The position numbers and the translations under genes are program-made. From contig OY970829.1 of the NCBI GenBank assembly GCA_963853835.1, forward strand, positions 34,188,020-34,252,019: 64,000 nt of DNA, written 5' to 3'. Within the stretch, counting starts at the first letter, position 1, and every line of letters starts with the position of its first letter. This DNA is from Calendula officinalis. Its lineage: Eukaryota > Streptophyta > Magnoliopsida > Asterales > Asteraceae. The notes under the pieces were generated by a model, which ran no database searches, was not told the DNA's origin, and saw only the letters and a list, made by a program, of their open reading frames with translations. This document shows, piece by piece, positions 23,159 through 35,166 of this stretch.

Positions 23159-23391
23159 GAAATATGTCCCGCTCTTTATTATCTTATACACCAACAGTGT
23201 TGCATGCTAGGAAGGCTAAACATGTGCTAAGGAGCCAAACGGCCCAACCGTGCGCCACCCGCCGTCTCCTAGCCCCGGCAGGCCCACGTTCCCACGCCCT
23301 CCCCCGCACGCCCGTCCCCGTGTTCACGCACCACCCACGGTCGCAACCGTGACCACCCCGGGACGCAGGGGAAAAAAACGAAACAAAAAGA

Positions 23392-23510
23392 GGGGTGCAA
23401 CACGAGGACTTCCCAGGGGGTCACCCATCCTAGTACTACTCTCGCCCAAGCACGCTTAACTGCGGAGTTCTGATGGGATCCGGTGCATTAGTGCTGGTAT
23501 GATCGCACAA
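23392..23510 (-). rRNA. 5S ribosomal RNA, copy 68
   Basis: G2U, G1U. Confidence 0.95.
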
Positions 23511-23743
23511 GAAATATGTCCCGCTCTTTATTATCTTATACACCAACAGTGTTGCATGCTAGGAAGGCTAAACATGTGCTAAGGAGCCAAACGGCCCAAC
23601 CGTGCGCCACCCGCCGTCTCCTAGCCCCGGCAGGCCCACGTCCCCACGCCCTCTCCCGCACGCCCGTCCCCTTGTTCACGCACCACCCACGGTCGCAACC
23701 GTGACCACCCCGGGACGCAGGGGAAAAAAACGAAACAAAAAGA

Positions 23744-23862
23744 GGCGTGCAACACGAGGACTTCCCAGGTTGTAACCCATCCTAGTACTACTCTCGCCCA
23801 AGCACGCTTAACTGCGGAGTTCTGATGGGATCCGGTGCATTAGTGCTGGTATGATCGGACCC
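23744..23862 (-). rRNA. 5S ribosomal RNA, copy 69
   Basis: C117G, C93A, C92A, G89U, G5C. Confidence 0.92.
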
Positions 23863-24095
23863 GAAATATGTCCCGCTCTTTATTATCTTATACACCAACA
23901 GTGTTTCATGCTAGGAAGGCTAAACATGTGCTAAGGAGCCAAACGGCCCAACCGTGCGCCACCCGCCGTCTCCTAGCCCCGGCAGGCCCACGTCCCCACG
24001 CCCTCCCCCGCACGCCCGTCCCCTTGTTCACGCACCACCCACGGTCGCAACCGTGACCACCCCGGGACGCAGGGGAAAAAAACGAAACAAAAAGA

Positions 24096-24214
24096 AGGGT
24101 GCAACACGAGGACTTCCCAGGGGGTCACCCATCCTAGTACTACTCTCGCCCAAGCACGCTTAACTGCGGAGTTCTGATGGGATCCGGTGCATTAGTGCTG
24201 GTATGATCGCACCA
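24096..24214 (-). rRNA. 5S ribosomal RNA, copy 70
   Basis: C119U, G1U. Confidence 0.94.
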
Positions 24215-24446
24215 GAAATATGTCCCGCTCTTTATTATCTTATACACTAACAGTGTTGCATGCTAGGAAGGCTAAACATGTGCTAAGGAGCCAAACGGCC
24301 CAACCGTGCGCCACCCGCCGTCTCCTAGCCCCGGCAGGCCCACGTTCCCACGCCCTCCCCCGCACGCCCGTCCCTTGTTCACGCACCACCCACGGTCGCA
24401 ACCGTGACCACCCCGGGACGCAGGGGAAAAAAACGAAACAAAAAGA

Positions 24447-24524
24447 GGGGTGCAACACGACGACTTCCCAGGGGGTCACCCATCTGATGGGATCCGGTGC
24501 ATTAGTGCTGGTATGATCGGACCC
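24447..24524 (-). pseudogene. 5S rRNA pseudogene, 78-nt class, copy 71
   Basis: Same deletion; G5C. Confidence 0.92.
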
Positions 24525-24756
24525 GAAATATGTCCCGCTCTTTATTATCTTATACACCAACAGTGTTGCATGCTAGGAAGTCTAAACATGTGCTAAGGAG
24601 CCAAACGGCCCAACCGTGCGCCACCCGCCGTCTCCTAGCCCCGGCAGGCCCACGTCCCCACGCCCTCCCCCGCACGCCCGTCCCCTTGTTCACGCACCAC
24701 CCACGGTCGCAACCGTGACCACCCCGGGACGCAGGGGAAAAAACGAAATAAAAAGA

Positions 24757-24875
24757 GGGGTGCAACACGAGGACTTCCCAGGAGGTCACCCATCCTAGTA
24801 CTACTCTCGCCCAAGCACGCTTAACTGCGGAGTTCTGATGGGATCCGGTGCATTAGTGCTGGTATGATCGCACCC
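24757..24875 (-). rRNA. 5S ribosomal RNA, copy 72
   Basis: C93U. Confidence 0.95.
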
Positions 24876-25057
24876 GAAATATATCCCGCTCTTTATTATC
24901 TTATACACCAACAGTGTTGCATGCTAGGAAGGCTAAACATGTGCTAAGGAGCCAAACGGCCCAACCGTGCGCCACCCGCCGTCTCCTTGTTCACGCACCA
25001 CCCACGGTCGCAACCGTGACCACCCCGGGACGCAGGGGAAAAAACGAAACAAAAAGA

Positions 25058-25176
25058 GGGGTGCAACACGAGGACTTCCAAGGGGGTCACCCATCCTAGT
25101 ACTACTCTCGCCCAAGCACGCTTAACTGCGGAGTTCTGATGGGATCCGGTGCATTAGTGCTGGTATGATCGCACCG
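25058..25176 (-). rRNA. 5S ribosomal RNA, copy 73
   Basis: G97U, G1C. Its 3' spacer lacks about 50 bp (CTCC joined directly to TTGTTCACGC), giving a 301-bp unit. Confidence 0.95.
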
Positions 25177-25408
25177 GAAATATGTCCCGCTCTTTATTAT
25201 CTTATACACCAACAGTGTTGCATGCTAGGAAGGCTAAACATGTGCTAAGGAGCCAAACGGCCCAACCGTGCGCCACCCGCGGTCTCCGAGCCCCGGCAGG
25301 CCCACGTTCCCACGCCCTCCCCCGCACACCCGTCCCCTTGTTCACCCACCACCCACGGTCGCAACCGTGACCACCCCGGGACGCAGGGGAAAAAACGAAA
25401 CAAAAAGA

Positions 25409-25527
25409 GGGGTGCAACACGAGGACTTCCCAGGGGGTCACCCATCCTAGTACTACTCTCGCCCAAGCGCGCTTAACTGCGGAGTTCTGATGGGATCCGG
25501 TGCATTAGTGCTGGTATGATCGCACCC
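25409..25527 (-). rRNA. 5S ribosomal RNA, copy 74
   Basis: U59C in the A box. Confidence 0.95.
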
Positions 25528-25760
25528 AAAATATGTCCCGCTCTTTATTATATTATACACCAACAGTGTTGCATGCTAGGAAGGCTAAACATGTGCTAAG
25601 GGGCCAAACGGCCCAACCGTGCGCCACCCCCCGTCTCCTAGCCCCGGCAGGCCCACGTCGCTACGCCCTCCCCCGCACGCTCGTCCCCTTGTTCACGCAC
25701 CACCCACGGTCGCAACCGTGACCACCCCGGGACGCAGGGAAAAAAAGCGAAACAAAAAGA

Positions 25761-25879
25761 GGGGTGCAACACGAGGACTTCCAAGGGGGTCACCCATCCT
25801 AGTACTACTCTCGTCCAAGCACGCTTAACTGCGGAGTTCTGATGGGATCCGATGCATTAGTGCTGGTATGATCGCACCC
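25761..25879 (-). rRNA. 5S ribosomal RNA, copy 75
   Basis: G97U, G66A, C28U. Confidence 0.94.
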
Positions 25880-26097
25880 GAAATATGTCCCGCTCTTTAT
25901 TATCTTATACACCAACAGTGTTGCATGCTAGGAAGGCTAAACATGTGCTAAGGAGCCAAACGGCCCAACCGTGCGCCACCCGCCGTCTCCTAGCCCCGGC
26001 AGGCTCATGTTCCCACGCCCGTCTCCTTGTTCACGCACCACCCACGGACGCAACCGTGACCACCCCGGGACGCAGGGGAAAAAACGAAACAAAAAGA

Positions 26098-26216
26098 GGG
26101 GTGCAACACGAGGACTTCCCAGGGGGTCACCCATCCTAGTACTACTCTCGCCCAAGCACGCTTAACTGCGGAGTTCTGATGGGATCCGGTGCATTAGTGC
26201 TGGTATGATCGCACCG
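26098..26216 (-). rRNA. 5S ribosomal RNA, copy 76
   Basis: G1C; shortened 3' spacer. Confidence 0.95.
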
Positions 26217-26450
26217 GAAATATGTCCCGCTCTTTTTTATCTTATACACCAACAGTGTTGCATGCTAGGAAGGCTAAACATGTGCTAAGGAGCCAAACGG
26301 CCCAACCGTGCGCCACCCGCCGTCTCCGAGCCCCGGCAGGCCCACGTTCCCAGGCCCTCCCCCGCACACCCGTCCCCTTGTTCACGCACCACCCACGGTC
26401 ACAACCGTGACTACCCCGGGACGCAGGGGGAAAAAAACGAAACAAAAAGA

Positions 26451-26569
26451 GGGGTGCAACACGAGGACTTCCCAGGGGGTCACCCATCCTAGTACTACTC
26501 TCGCCCAAGCACGCTTAACTGCGGAGTTCTAATGGGATCCGGTGCATTAGTGCTGGTATGATCGCACAC
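26451..26569 (-). rRNA. 5S ribosomal RNA, copy 77
   Basis: C39U, G2U. Confidence 0.94.
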
Positions 26570-26800
26570 AAAATATGTCCCGCTCTTTATTATCTTATAC
26601 ACCAACAGTGTTGCATGCTAGAAGGCTAAACATGTGCTAAGGAGCCAACGGCCCAACCGTGCGCCACCCGCCGTCTCCTAGCCCCGGCAGGCCCACGTCC
26701 CCACGCCCTCCCCCGCACACCCGTCCCCTTGTTCACGCACCACCCACGGTCGCTACCGTGACCACCCCGGGACGCAGCGGAAAAAAACGAAACAAAAAGA

Positions 26801-26919
26801 GGGGTGCAACACGAGGACTTCCAAGGGGGTCACCCATCCTAGTACTACTCTCGCCCAAGCACGCTTAACTGCGGAGTTCTGATGGGATCCGGTGCATTAG
26901 TGCTGGTATGATCGGACCC
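26801..26919 (-). rRNA. 5S ribosomal RNA, copy 78
   Basis: G97U, G5C. Confidence 0.95.
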
Positions 26920-27152
26920 GAAATATGTCCCGCTCTTTATTATCTTATACACCAACAGTGTTGCATGCTAGGAAGGCTAAACATGTGCTAAGGAGCCAAA
27001 CGGCCCAACCGTGCGCCACCCGCCGTCTCCTAGCCCCGGCAGGCCCACGTCCCCACGCCCTCCCCCGCACGCCCGTCCCATTGTTCACGCACCACCCACG
27101 GTCGCAACCGTGACCACCTCGGGACGTAGGGGAAAAAAACGAAACAAAAAGA

Positions 27153-27271
27153 GGGGTGCAACACGAGGACTTCCCAGGGGGTCACCCATCCTAGTACTAC
27201 TCTCGCCCAAGCACGCTTAACTGCGGAGTTCTGATGGGATCCGGTGCATTAGTGCTGGTATGATGGCACCC
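27153..27271 (-). rRNA. 5S ribosomal RNA, copy 79
   Basis: G7C. Confidence 0.95.
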
Positions 27272-27503
27272 GAAATATGTCCCGCTCTTTATTATCTTAT
27301 ACACCAACAGTGTTGCATGCTAGGAAGGCTAAACATGTGCTAAGGAGCCAAACGGCCCAACCGTGCGCCACCCGCCGTCTCCTAGCCCCGGCAGGCCCAC
27401 GTTCCCACGCCCTCCCCCGCACGCCCGTCCCTTGTTCACGCACCACCCACGGTCGCAACCGTGACCACCCCGGGACGCAGGGGAAAAAAACGAAACAAAA
27501 AGA

Positions 27504-27581
27504 GGGGTGCAACACGACGACTTCCCAGGGGGTCACCCATCTGATGGGATCCGGTGCATTAGTGCTGGTATGATCGGACCT
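27504..27581 (-). pseudogene. 5S rRNA pseudogene, 78-nt class, copy 80
   Basis: Same deletion; G5C and G1A. Confidence 0.92.
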
Positions 27582-27799
27582 GAAATATGTCCCGCTCTTT
27601 ATTATCTTATACACCAACAGTGTTGCATGCTAGGAAGGCTAAACATGTGCTAAGGAGCCAAACGGCCCAACCGTGCGCCACCCGCCGTCTCCTAGCCCCG
27701 GCAGGCCCACGTCCCCACGCCCGTCCCCTTGTTCACGCACCACCCACGGTCGCAACCGTGACCACACCGGGACGCAGGGGAAAAAACGAAACAAAAAGA

Positions 27800-27918
27800 G
27801 GGGCGCAACACGAGGACTTCCCAGGGGGTCACCCATCCTAGTACTACTCTCGCCCAAGCACGCTTAACTGCGGGGTTCTGATGGGATCCGGTGCATTAGT
27901 GCTGGTATGATCGCACCC
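27800..27918 (-). rRNA. 5S ribosomal RNA, copy 81
   Basis: A115G, U45C; 3' spacer shortened by about 14 bp. Confidence 0.94.
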
Positions 27919-28150
27919 GAAATATGACCCGCTCTTTATTATCTTATACACCAACAGTGTTGCATGCTAGGAAGGCTAAACATGTGCTAAGGAGCCAAAC
28001 GGCCCAACCGTGCGCCACCCGCCGTCTCCTAGCCCCGGCAGGCCCACGTTCCCACGCCCTCCCCCGCACGCCCGTCCCTTGTTCACGCACCACCCACGGT
28101 CGCAACCGTGACCACCCCGGGACGCAGGGGAAAAAAACGAAACAAAAAGA

Positions 28151-28228
28151 GGGGTGCAACACGACGACTTCCCAGGGGGTCACCCATCTGATGGGATCCG
28201 GTGCATTAGTGCTGGTATGATCGGACCC
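28151..28228 (-). pseudogene. 5S rRNA pseudogene, 78-nt class, copy 82
   Basis: Same deletion; G5C. Left neighbour is neither G7C nor G1U. Confidence 0.92.
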
Positions 28229-28460
28229 GAAATATGTCCCGCTCTTTATTATCTTATACACCAACAGTGTTGCATGCTAGGAAGGATAAACATGTGCTAA
28301 GGAGCCAAACGGCCCAACCGTGCGCCACCCGCCGTCTCCTAGCCCCGGCAGGCCCACGTCCCCACGCCCTCCCCCGCACGCCCGTCCCCTTGTTCACGCA
28401 CCACCCACGGTCGCAACCGTGACCACACCGGGACGCAGGGGAAAAAACGAAACAAAAAGA

Positions 28461-28579
28461 GGGGTGCAACACGAGGACTTCCCAGGGGGTCACCCATCCT
28501 AGTTCTACTCTCGCCCAAGCACGCTTAACTGCGGAGTTCTGATGGGATCCGGTGCATTAGTGCTGGTATGATCGCACCC
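28461..28579 (-). rRNA. 5S ribosomal RNA, copy 83
   Basis: U76A. Confidence 0.95.
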
Positions 28580-28812
28580 GAAATATGACCCGCTCTTTAT
28601 TATCTTATACACCAACAGTGTTGCATGCAAGAAAGGCTAAACATGTGCTAAGGAGCCAAACGGCCCAACCGTGCGCCACCCGCCGTCTCCTAGCCCCGGC
28701 AGGCCCACGTCCCCACGCCCTCCCCCGCACGCCCGTCCCCTTGTTCACGCACCGCCCACGGTCGTAACCGTGACCACCCCGGGACGCAGGGGAAAAAAAC
28801 GAAACAAAAAGA

Positions 28813-28931
28813 GGGGTGCAACACGAGGACTTCCCAGGGGGTCACCCATCCTAGTACTACTCTCGCCCAAGCACGCTTAACTGCGGAGTCCTGATGGGAT
28901 CCGGTGCATTAGTGCTGGTATGATCGCACCC
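28813..28931 (-). rRNA. 5S ribosomal RNA, copy 84
   Basis: A42G. Confidence 0.95.
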
Positions 28932-29163
28932 GAAATATGACCCGCTCTTTATTATCTTACACACCAACAGTGTTGCATGCTAGGAAGGCTAAACATGTGC
29001 TAAGGGCCCAAACGGCCCAACCGTGCGCCACCCGCCGTCTCCTAGCCCCGGCAGGCCCACGTCCCCACGCCCTCCCCCGCACGCCCGTCCCCTTGTTCAC
29101 GCACCACCCACGGTCGCAACCGTGACCACCCCGGGACGCAGGGGAAAAAACGAAACAAAAAGA

Positions 29164-29282
29164 GGGGTGCAACACGAGGACTTCCAAGGGGGTCACCCAT
29201 CCTAGTACTACTCTCGCCCAAGCACGCTTAACTGCGGAGTTCTGATGGGATCCGGTGCATTAGTGCTGGTATGATCGGACCC
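29164..29282 (-). rRNA. 5S ribosomal RNA, copy 85
   Basis: G97U, G5C. Confidence 0.95.
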
Positions 29283-29515
29283 GAAATATGTCTCGCTCTT
29301 TATTATCTTATACACCAACAGTGTTGCATGCTAGGAAGGCTAAACATGTGCTAAGGAGCCAAACGGCCCAACCGTGCGCCACCCGCCGTCTCCTAGCCCC
29401 GGCAGGCCCACGTCCCCACGCCCTCCCCCGCACGCCCGTCCCATTGTTCACGCACCACCCACGGTCGCAACCGTGACCACCCCGGGACGTAGGGGAAAAA
29501 AACGAAACAAAAAGA

Positions 29516-29634
29516 GGGGTGCAACACGAGGACTTCCCAGGGGGTCACCCATCCTAGTACTACTCTCGCCCAAGCACGCTTAACTGCGGAGTTCTGATGG
29601 GATCCGGTGCATTAGTGCTGGTATGATGGCACCC
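29516..29634 (-). rRNA. 5S ribosomal RNA, copy 86
   Basis: G7C. Confidence 0.95.
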
Positions 29635-29866
29635 GAAATATGTCCCGCTCTTTATTATCTTATACACCAACAGTGTTGCATGCTAGGAAGGCTAAACATG
29701 TGCTAAGGAGCCAAACGTCCCAACCGTGCGCCACCCGCCGTCTCCTAGCCCCGGCAGGCCCATGATCCCACGCCCTCCCCCGCACGCCCGTCCCTTGTTC
29801 ACGCACCACCCACGGTCGCAACCGTGACCACCCCGGGACGCAGGGGAAAAAAACGAAACAAAAAGA

Positions 29867-29944
29867 GGGGTGCAACACGACGACTTCCCAGGGGGTCACC
29901 CATCTGATGGGATCCGGTGCATTAGTGCTGGTATGATCGGACCC
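29867..29944 (-). pseudogene. 5S rRNA pseudogene, 78-nt class, copy 87
   Basis: Same deletion; G5C. Confidence 0.92.
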
Positions 29945-30162
29945 GAAATATGTCCCGCTCTTTATTATCTTATACACCAACAGTGTTGCATGCTAGGAAG
30001 GCTAAACATGTGCTAAGGAGCCAAACGGCCCAACCGTGAGCCACCCGCCGTCTCCTAGCCCCGGCAGGCCCACGTCCCCACGCCCGTCCCCTTGTTCACG
30101 CACCACCCACGGTCGCAACCGTGACCACACCGGGACGCAGGGGAAAAAACGAAACAAAAAGA

Positions 30163-30281
30163 GGGGTGCAACACGAGGACTTCCCAGGGGGTCACCCATC
30201 CTAGTACTACTCTCGCCCAAGCACGCTTAACTGCGGGGTTCTGATGGGATCCGGTGCATTAGTGCTGGTATGATCGCACCC
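30163..30281 (-). rRNA. 5S ribosomal RNA, copy 88
   Basis: U45C; shared with copy 81, as is the short 3' spacer. Confidence 0.95.
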
Positions 30282-30514
30282 GAAATATGACCCGCTCTTT
30301 ATTATCTTATACACCAACAGTGTTGCATGCTAGGAAGGCTAAACATGTGCTAAGGAGCCAAACGGCCCAACCGTGCGCCACCCGCCGTCTCCTAGCCCCG
30401 GCAGGCCCACGTCCCCACGCCCTCCCCCGCACGCCCGTCCCCTTGTTCACGCACCGCCCACGGTCGTAACCGTGACCACCCCGGGACGCAGGGGAAAAAA
30501 ACGAAACAAAAAGA

Positions 30515-30633
30515 GGGGTGCAACACGAGGACTTCCCAGGGGGTCACCCATCCTAGTACTACTCTCGCCCAAGCACGCTTAACTGCGGAGTCCTGATGGG
30601 ATCCGGTGCATTAGTGCTGGTATGATCGCACCC
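30515..30633 (-). rRNA. 5S ribosomal RNA, copy 89
   Basis: A42G. Confidence 0.95.
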
Positions 30634-30867
30634 GAAATATGACCCGCTCTTTATTATCTTACACACCAACAGTGTTGCATGCTAGAAAGGCTAAACATGT
30701 GCTAAGGGCCCAAACGGCCCAACCGTGCGCCACCCGCCGTCTCCTAGCCCCGGCAGGCCCACGTCCCCACGCCCTCCCCCGCACGCTCGTCCCCTTGTTC
30801 ACGCACCACCCACGGTCGCAACCTCTACCACCCCGGGACGCATGGGAAAAAAAACGAAACAAAAAGA

Positions 30868-30986
30868 GGGGTGCAACACGAGGACTTCCCAGGGGGTCAA
30901 CCATCCTAGTACTACTCTCGCTCTAGCACGCTTAACTGCGGAGTTCTGATGGGATCCGGTGCATTAGTGCTGGTATGATCGCACCC
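30868..30986 (-). rRNA. 5S ribosomal RNA, copy 90
   Basis: G87U, G65A, U63A; broken hairpin. TATA region upstream altered (TTATAAACAACC on the + strand). Confidence 0.93.
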
Positions 30987-31219
30987 GAAATATGTCCCGC
31001 TCTTTATTATCTTATAAACAACCAGTGTTGCATGCTAGGAAGGCTAAACATGTGCTAAGGAGCCAAACGGCCCAACCGTGCGCCACCCGCCGTCTCCTAG
31101 CCCCGGCAGGCCCACGTTCCCACGCCCTCCCCCGCACGCCCGTCCCCGTGTTCACGCACCACCCACGGTCGCAACCGTGACCACCCCGGGACGCAGGGGA
31201 AAAAAACGAAACAAAAAGA

Positions 31220-31338
31220 GGGGTGCAACACGAGGACTTCCCAGGGGGTCACCCATCCTAGTACTACTCTCGCCCAAGCACGCTTAACTGCGGAGTTCTG
31301 ATGGGATCCGGTGCATTAGTGCTGGTATGATCGCACAA
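31220..31338 (-). rRNA. 5S ribosomal RNA, copy 91
   Basis: G2U, G1U. Confidence 0.95.
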
Positions 31339-31571
31339 GAAATATGTCCCGCTCTTTATTATCTTATACACCAACAGTGTTGCATGCTAGGAAGGCTAAA
31401 CATGTGCTAAGGAGCCAAACGGCCCAACCGTGCGCCACCCGCCGTCTCCTAGCCCCGGCAGGCCCACGTCCCCACGCCCTCCCCCGCACGCCCGTCCCCT
31501 TGTTCACGCACCACCCACGGTCGCAACCGTGACCACCCCGGGACGCAGGGGAAAAAAACGAAACAAAAAGA

Positions 31572-31690
31572 GGCGTGCAACACGAGGACTTCCCAGGGGG
31601 TAACCCATCCTAGTACTACTCTCGCCCAAGCACGCTTAACTGCGGAGTTCTAATGGGATCCGGTGCATTAGTGCTGGTATGATCGGACCC
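31572..31690 (-). rRNA. 5S ribosomal RNA, copy 92
   Basis: C117G, G89U, C39U, G5C. Confidence 0.93.
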
Positions 31691-31923
31691 GAAATATGTC
31701 CCGCTCTTTATTATCTTATACACCAACAGTGTTGCATGCTAGGAAGGCTAAACATGTGCTAAGGAGCCAAACGGCCCAACCGTGCGCCACCCGCCGTCTC
31801 CTAGCCCCGGCAGGCCCACGTCCCCACGCCCTCCCCCGCACGCCCGTCCCCTTGTTCACGCACCACCCACGGTCGCAACCGTGACCACCCCGGGACGCAT
31901 GGGAAAAAAACGAAACAAAAAGA

Positions 31924-32042
31924 GGGGTGCAACACGAGGACTTCCCAGGGGGTCACCCATCCTAGTACTACTCTCGCCCAAGCACGCTTAACTGCGGAGT
32001 TCTGATGGGATCCGGTGCATTAGTGCTGGTATGATCGCAACA
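31924..32042 (-). rRNA. 5S ribosomal RNA, copy 93
   Basis: G3U, G1U. Confidence 0.94.
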
Positions 32043-32274
32043 GAAATATGTCCCGCTCTTTATTATCTTATACACCAACAGTGTTGCATGCTAGGAAGGC
32101 TAAACATGTGCTAAGGAGCCAAACGGCCCAACCGTGCGCCACCCGCCGTCTCCTAGCCCCGGCAGGCCCACGTTCCCACGCCCTCCCCCGCACGCCCGTC
32201 CCTTGTTCACGCACCACCCACGGTCGCAACCGTGACCACCCCGGGACGCAGGGGAAAAAAACGAAACAAAAAGA

Positions 32275-32352
32275 GGGGTGCAACACGACGACTTCCCAGG
32301 GGGTCACCCATCTGATGGGATCCGGTGCATTAGTGCTGGTATGATCGGACCC
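32275..32352 (-). pseudogene. 5S rRNA pseudogene, 78-nt class, copy 94
   Basis: Same deletion; G5C. Confidence 0.92.
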
Positions 32353-32584
32353 GAAATATGTCCCGCTCTTTATTATCTTATACACCAACAGTGTTGCATG
32401 CTAGGAAGGCTAAACATGTGCTAAGGAGCCAAACGGCCCAACCGTGCGCCACCCGCCGTCTCCTAGCCCCGGCAGGCCCACGTCCCCACGCCCTCCCCCG
32501 CACGCCCGTCCCCTTGTTCACGCACCACCCACGGTCGCAACCGTGACCACCCCGGGACGCAGGGGAAAAAACGAAATAAAAAGA

Positions 32585-32703
32585 GGGGTGCAACACGAGG
32601 ACTTCCCAGGAGGTCACCCATCCTAGTACTACTCTCGCCCAAGCACGCTTAACTGCGGAGTTCTGATGGGATCCGGTGCATTAGTGCTGGTATGATCGCA
32701 CAA
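32585..32703 (-). rRNA. 5S ribosomal RNA, copy 95
   Basis: C93U, G2U, G1U. Last copy left of the retrotransposon; its promoter side is intact, the insertion lies 129 bp away. Confidence 0.94.
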
Positions 32704-32827
32704 GAAATATGTCCCGCTCTTTATTATCTTATACACCAACAGTGTTGCATGCTAGGAAGGCTAAACATTTGCTAAGGAGCCAAACGGCCCAACCGTGCGC
32801 CACCCGCCGTCTCCTAGCCCCGGCAGG

Positions 32828-32832
32828 CCCAC
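32828..32832. other. Target-site duplication, left copy (CCCAC)
   Basis: CCCAC directly before the TGTAACG start of the 5' LTR. Uninterrupted units read GGCCCACGTCCCC here, so the same five bases were copied on both sides at insertion. Confidence 0.93.
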
Positions 32833-33082
32833 TGTAACGCCCCAAAATTTGTATTAATTAAATAATATTATTTTTTAATCACATTTTTTATTATTTATAA
32901 TTTATATGATTCAGGCGACCTGTAATTAGACGGTCCGTTTTAGTAGACGTTTTTAGTTATTTTGGACCGCTTAATTAATAGTATGAGTTGGGTTATATTC
33001 TTTCGAGTTAGGCCGGCCGAAGGCCAAGGCCCAAAAACCCGATAATAAGCTAGGAAGGGCCGAGTATTATTTTTCCCTTGAT

Positions 33083-33130
33083 CCAATTTTTCGGTAGTTG
33101 GACTCAAATGAACAAAGCAGCTTTATAAAA
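33083..33130 (+). promoter_or_regulatory. Candidate Pol II promoter in the 5' LTR
   Basis: CCAAT at 33083-33087 and TATAAAA at 33124-33130, spaced as in a plant promoter; a transcript would start about 30 bp downstream, near 33155. The same pair lies in the 3' LTR (TATA at 40011). Confidence 0.45.
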
Positions 33131-34977
33131 TTCCCTTGGTCCAATCGGAAGAGGCCTAGGGCCCATGTGCGAATTCTATGTGTACGTAATATGCTTTTCC
33201 AATAATCCCTTGTGCGCTCCAAAGACCTATCAGCCGTTTTCTTGGAACACCATTCTTTCTCGCTTCTTGGTGATCTCAGAGCTCGCTACATCCGTCCTTC
33301 TTCTTCATTGAGTAGCAAGAACACAGTAGGTGGAGATTGAATCCCTACGGAATTGTTTAATCGGTAAGAGTTAATTCCCGCTTCATACTCCAATCCTTTT
33401 TTCATTTGAGGTCAAGATGCTGATCATTTGTGTTCCTACTTCTCGGGTTTAATTTTTTTAGCAGCAAGTTGCGAGTGTCGAACCAGGGACGACCATCTAG
33501 TAGTCAGATATCGGAATTCTGCTCGGTAGGATTAGATCGGTATTTCTGTTTTCTTTTTAATATGAAATTGATCGAGTTTTAATCTGTGTTACATGTTGGG
33601 GGCGGCATGGATTTTAGCAGCAAAGGAGCACGAGTCTTTGAGGTATACTTTTCGGTGAGAAATTCTGATTCCTTATGTCATTGTTCGTGTAATTTGAATT
33701 TCGTTTGTTGTCTGATATGTTCGGGTCCGTTTTTACCCCGCTTCGAGTCAGAATCTGGACCCCATGTCTTCTGGACTTTTGTAGCTCGTTGTTATACCTT
33801 TCTGTGGCCGCCGACCGCTCGTTAATCGAGTTAACGGTTTGTGAGATACGACCCTTTTCGTAACTGACTGCAGTGCTGAAATACTGCACGAAATTGCCTG
33901 TTGCAGGCCTGTTTCGGGACCCTTCGGGGCAGAACCGGGCCGAACTTTCTATAGACGGTTTATAGTGTCTTATGTATACTATCTGCTGCGAAAATCTAGT
34001 GTCATTCGGTGTACCGAGTTGAAAGTTACGGTCGTCCGATCTTGCTTCAAATTATGTTTTGAATTATGTTGATATTCGGGTTTTAGAAATACTAGTCTTA
34101 CCAAATTATGAGTCTTTATTTTCGTGGGATTATAGGGCTGTGTTTCGGGTTTAAGGGCTGCATTTGTAAGTATCGGGTTGGGTCAAAACCATCTTGATTA
34201 TAGCTAGACGTTTTGTTAACCGAGAAACGGAAACCGAACCTTAGGGTTCTTGGTTTCCTAAAACCAAATAGATTTCTTAAATAAAAGACTAGATTAATGG
34301 TAAACATGTTTCTGAGACTAAATGTGAATTTCGGGAATGTCGGGTGTCTCGGTAATAAATGGATTGATGTCGGGATTGCAAAAACGAGTTTTAAAAGTTA
34401 TAAATTTTGGCAGAATCTGCCTCATATTCACAGCTGTTTTTGATCTGGTTAAACTAATCTTTTCGGTTTTTGGCCCGTGCTGAGACCTTGGTTTTTGAGT
34501 TAGCTTTCCAACGCCGCAACCCTCTCGTCAATCCGAATTACGGTTTAAAAGTTATAGTCGATTTAGTATGCTGCTGTTAGGAAACTGACCTGTGCAGTAT
34601 GTCTGTCTTGCATCACTGTTTTGAGACACTTAGAGTCTGTTTTGGCCAGTGACCGTCTCACAGTAAATTGTAGTTCTGATTGTCTTCTAACCATGGTAAC
34701 AAGATGGGGAAAAATCTAATAAACCTTTTAGGAGTTATGGCAGTTTCCGTGAGACTGACGGGGGCTGCCAGTTTTCTGAAATAAGTCCTCGGGTAGGATT
34801 TTAATTCCGGGTTTCACTTTTTGGTTTTTAGGACCGTCTAGGAGATAACGTGCTGTCCTTCTGATTGTCGAGAACCCTTTGGAGCTTACGTTTCTCGAGG
34901 TGAGTATTCTCACCGTGTATTCAGTTTTAACGTTATACATGCATGACTTACGTGTTACATTTCTTGCACCATAATTG

Positions 34978-35013
34978 TTATCTGAGTTTGATCTGTTATC
35001 TGAGTTTGATCTA
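34978..35013 (+). repeat. 18-bp minisatellite in the 5' LTR
   Basis: Two adjacent copies of TTATCTGAGTTTGATCTG with one mismatch, followed by a partial third. Also at 41865-41900 in the 3' LTR, where the two copies agree. Confidence 0.85.
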
Positions 35014-35166
35014 TTATCTGAGTATCTGAGCAGCTGTTTACTTATTCATGATCTGAGACATTGTGCCTGGGTAACTGAGCTCGGCACAGAGTCATTCTGT
35101 GCTATTACATGCTAGGGCAATCTGAGATAATTATGTTAAAGAAATAATAAAACATAATAACACACA

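Larger units (their letters stand above)
1..32832 (-). repeat. 5S rDNA tandem array, left segment (copies 1-95)
   Basis: Head-to-tail array of 5S genes read from the minus strand, mostly with a 351-353 bp period. Each unit, in + strand order, has a spacer with a GC-rich pyrimidine-rich block, a 16-bp hairpin CACGGTCGCAACCGTG, an oligo-A tract (the Pol III T-terminator of the gene that follows), the 119-nt gene as its reverse complement, then the AT-rich upstream promoter. The segment starts inside a spacer (1-198 hold no complete gene) and ends where the LTR element interrupts the spacer beyond copy 95. Shorter units result from a 41-nt gene deletion (about 310 bp) or spacer deletions (297-343 bp); the 376-bp unit ending at copy 5 has a 24-bp spacer duplication. 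No other gene is seen. Confidence 0.97.

Noticed and set aside
1..32832. CRISPR-like regular repeats
   Set aside because: The period is about 351 bp with a complete 5S gene in each unit; there are no short direct repeats with unique spacers.
318..33000. Recurring open frames of 60-107 codons starting MSRSLLSYTP, MRHPPSPSPG or MGESSTRMGD
   Set aside because: They run through 5S genes, promoters and spacers on both strands, change frame with every spacer indel and have no protein features. They are by-products of a GC-rich tandem repeat.
33586..33825. 79-codon frame present in both LTRs
   Set aside because: Conserved only because the LTRs are recent copies of each other; composition and motifs do not suggest a protein.
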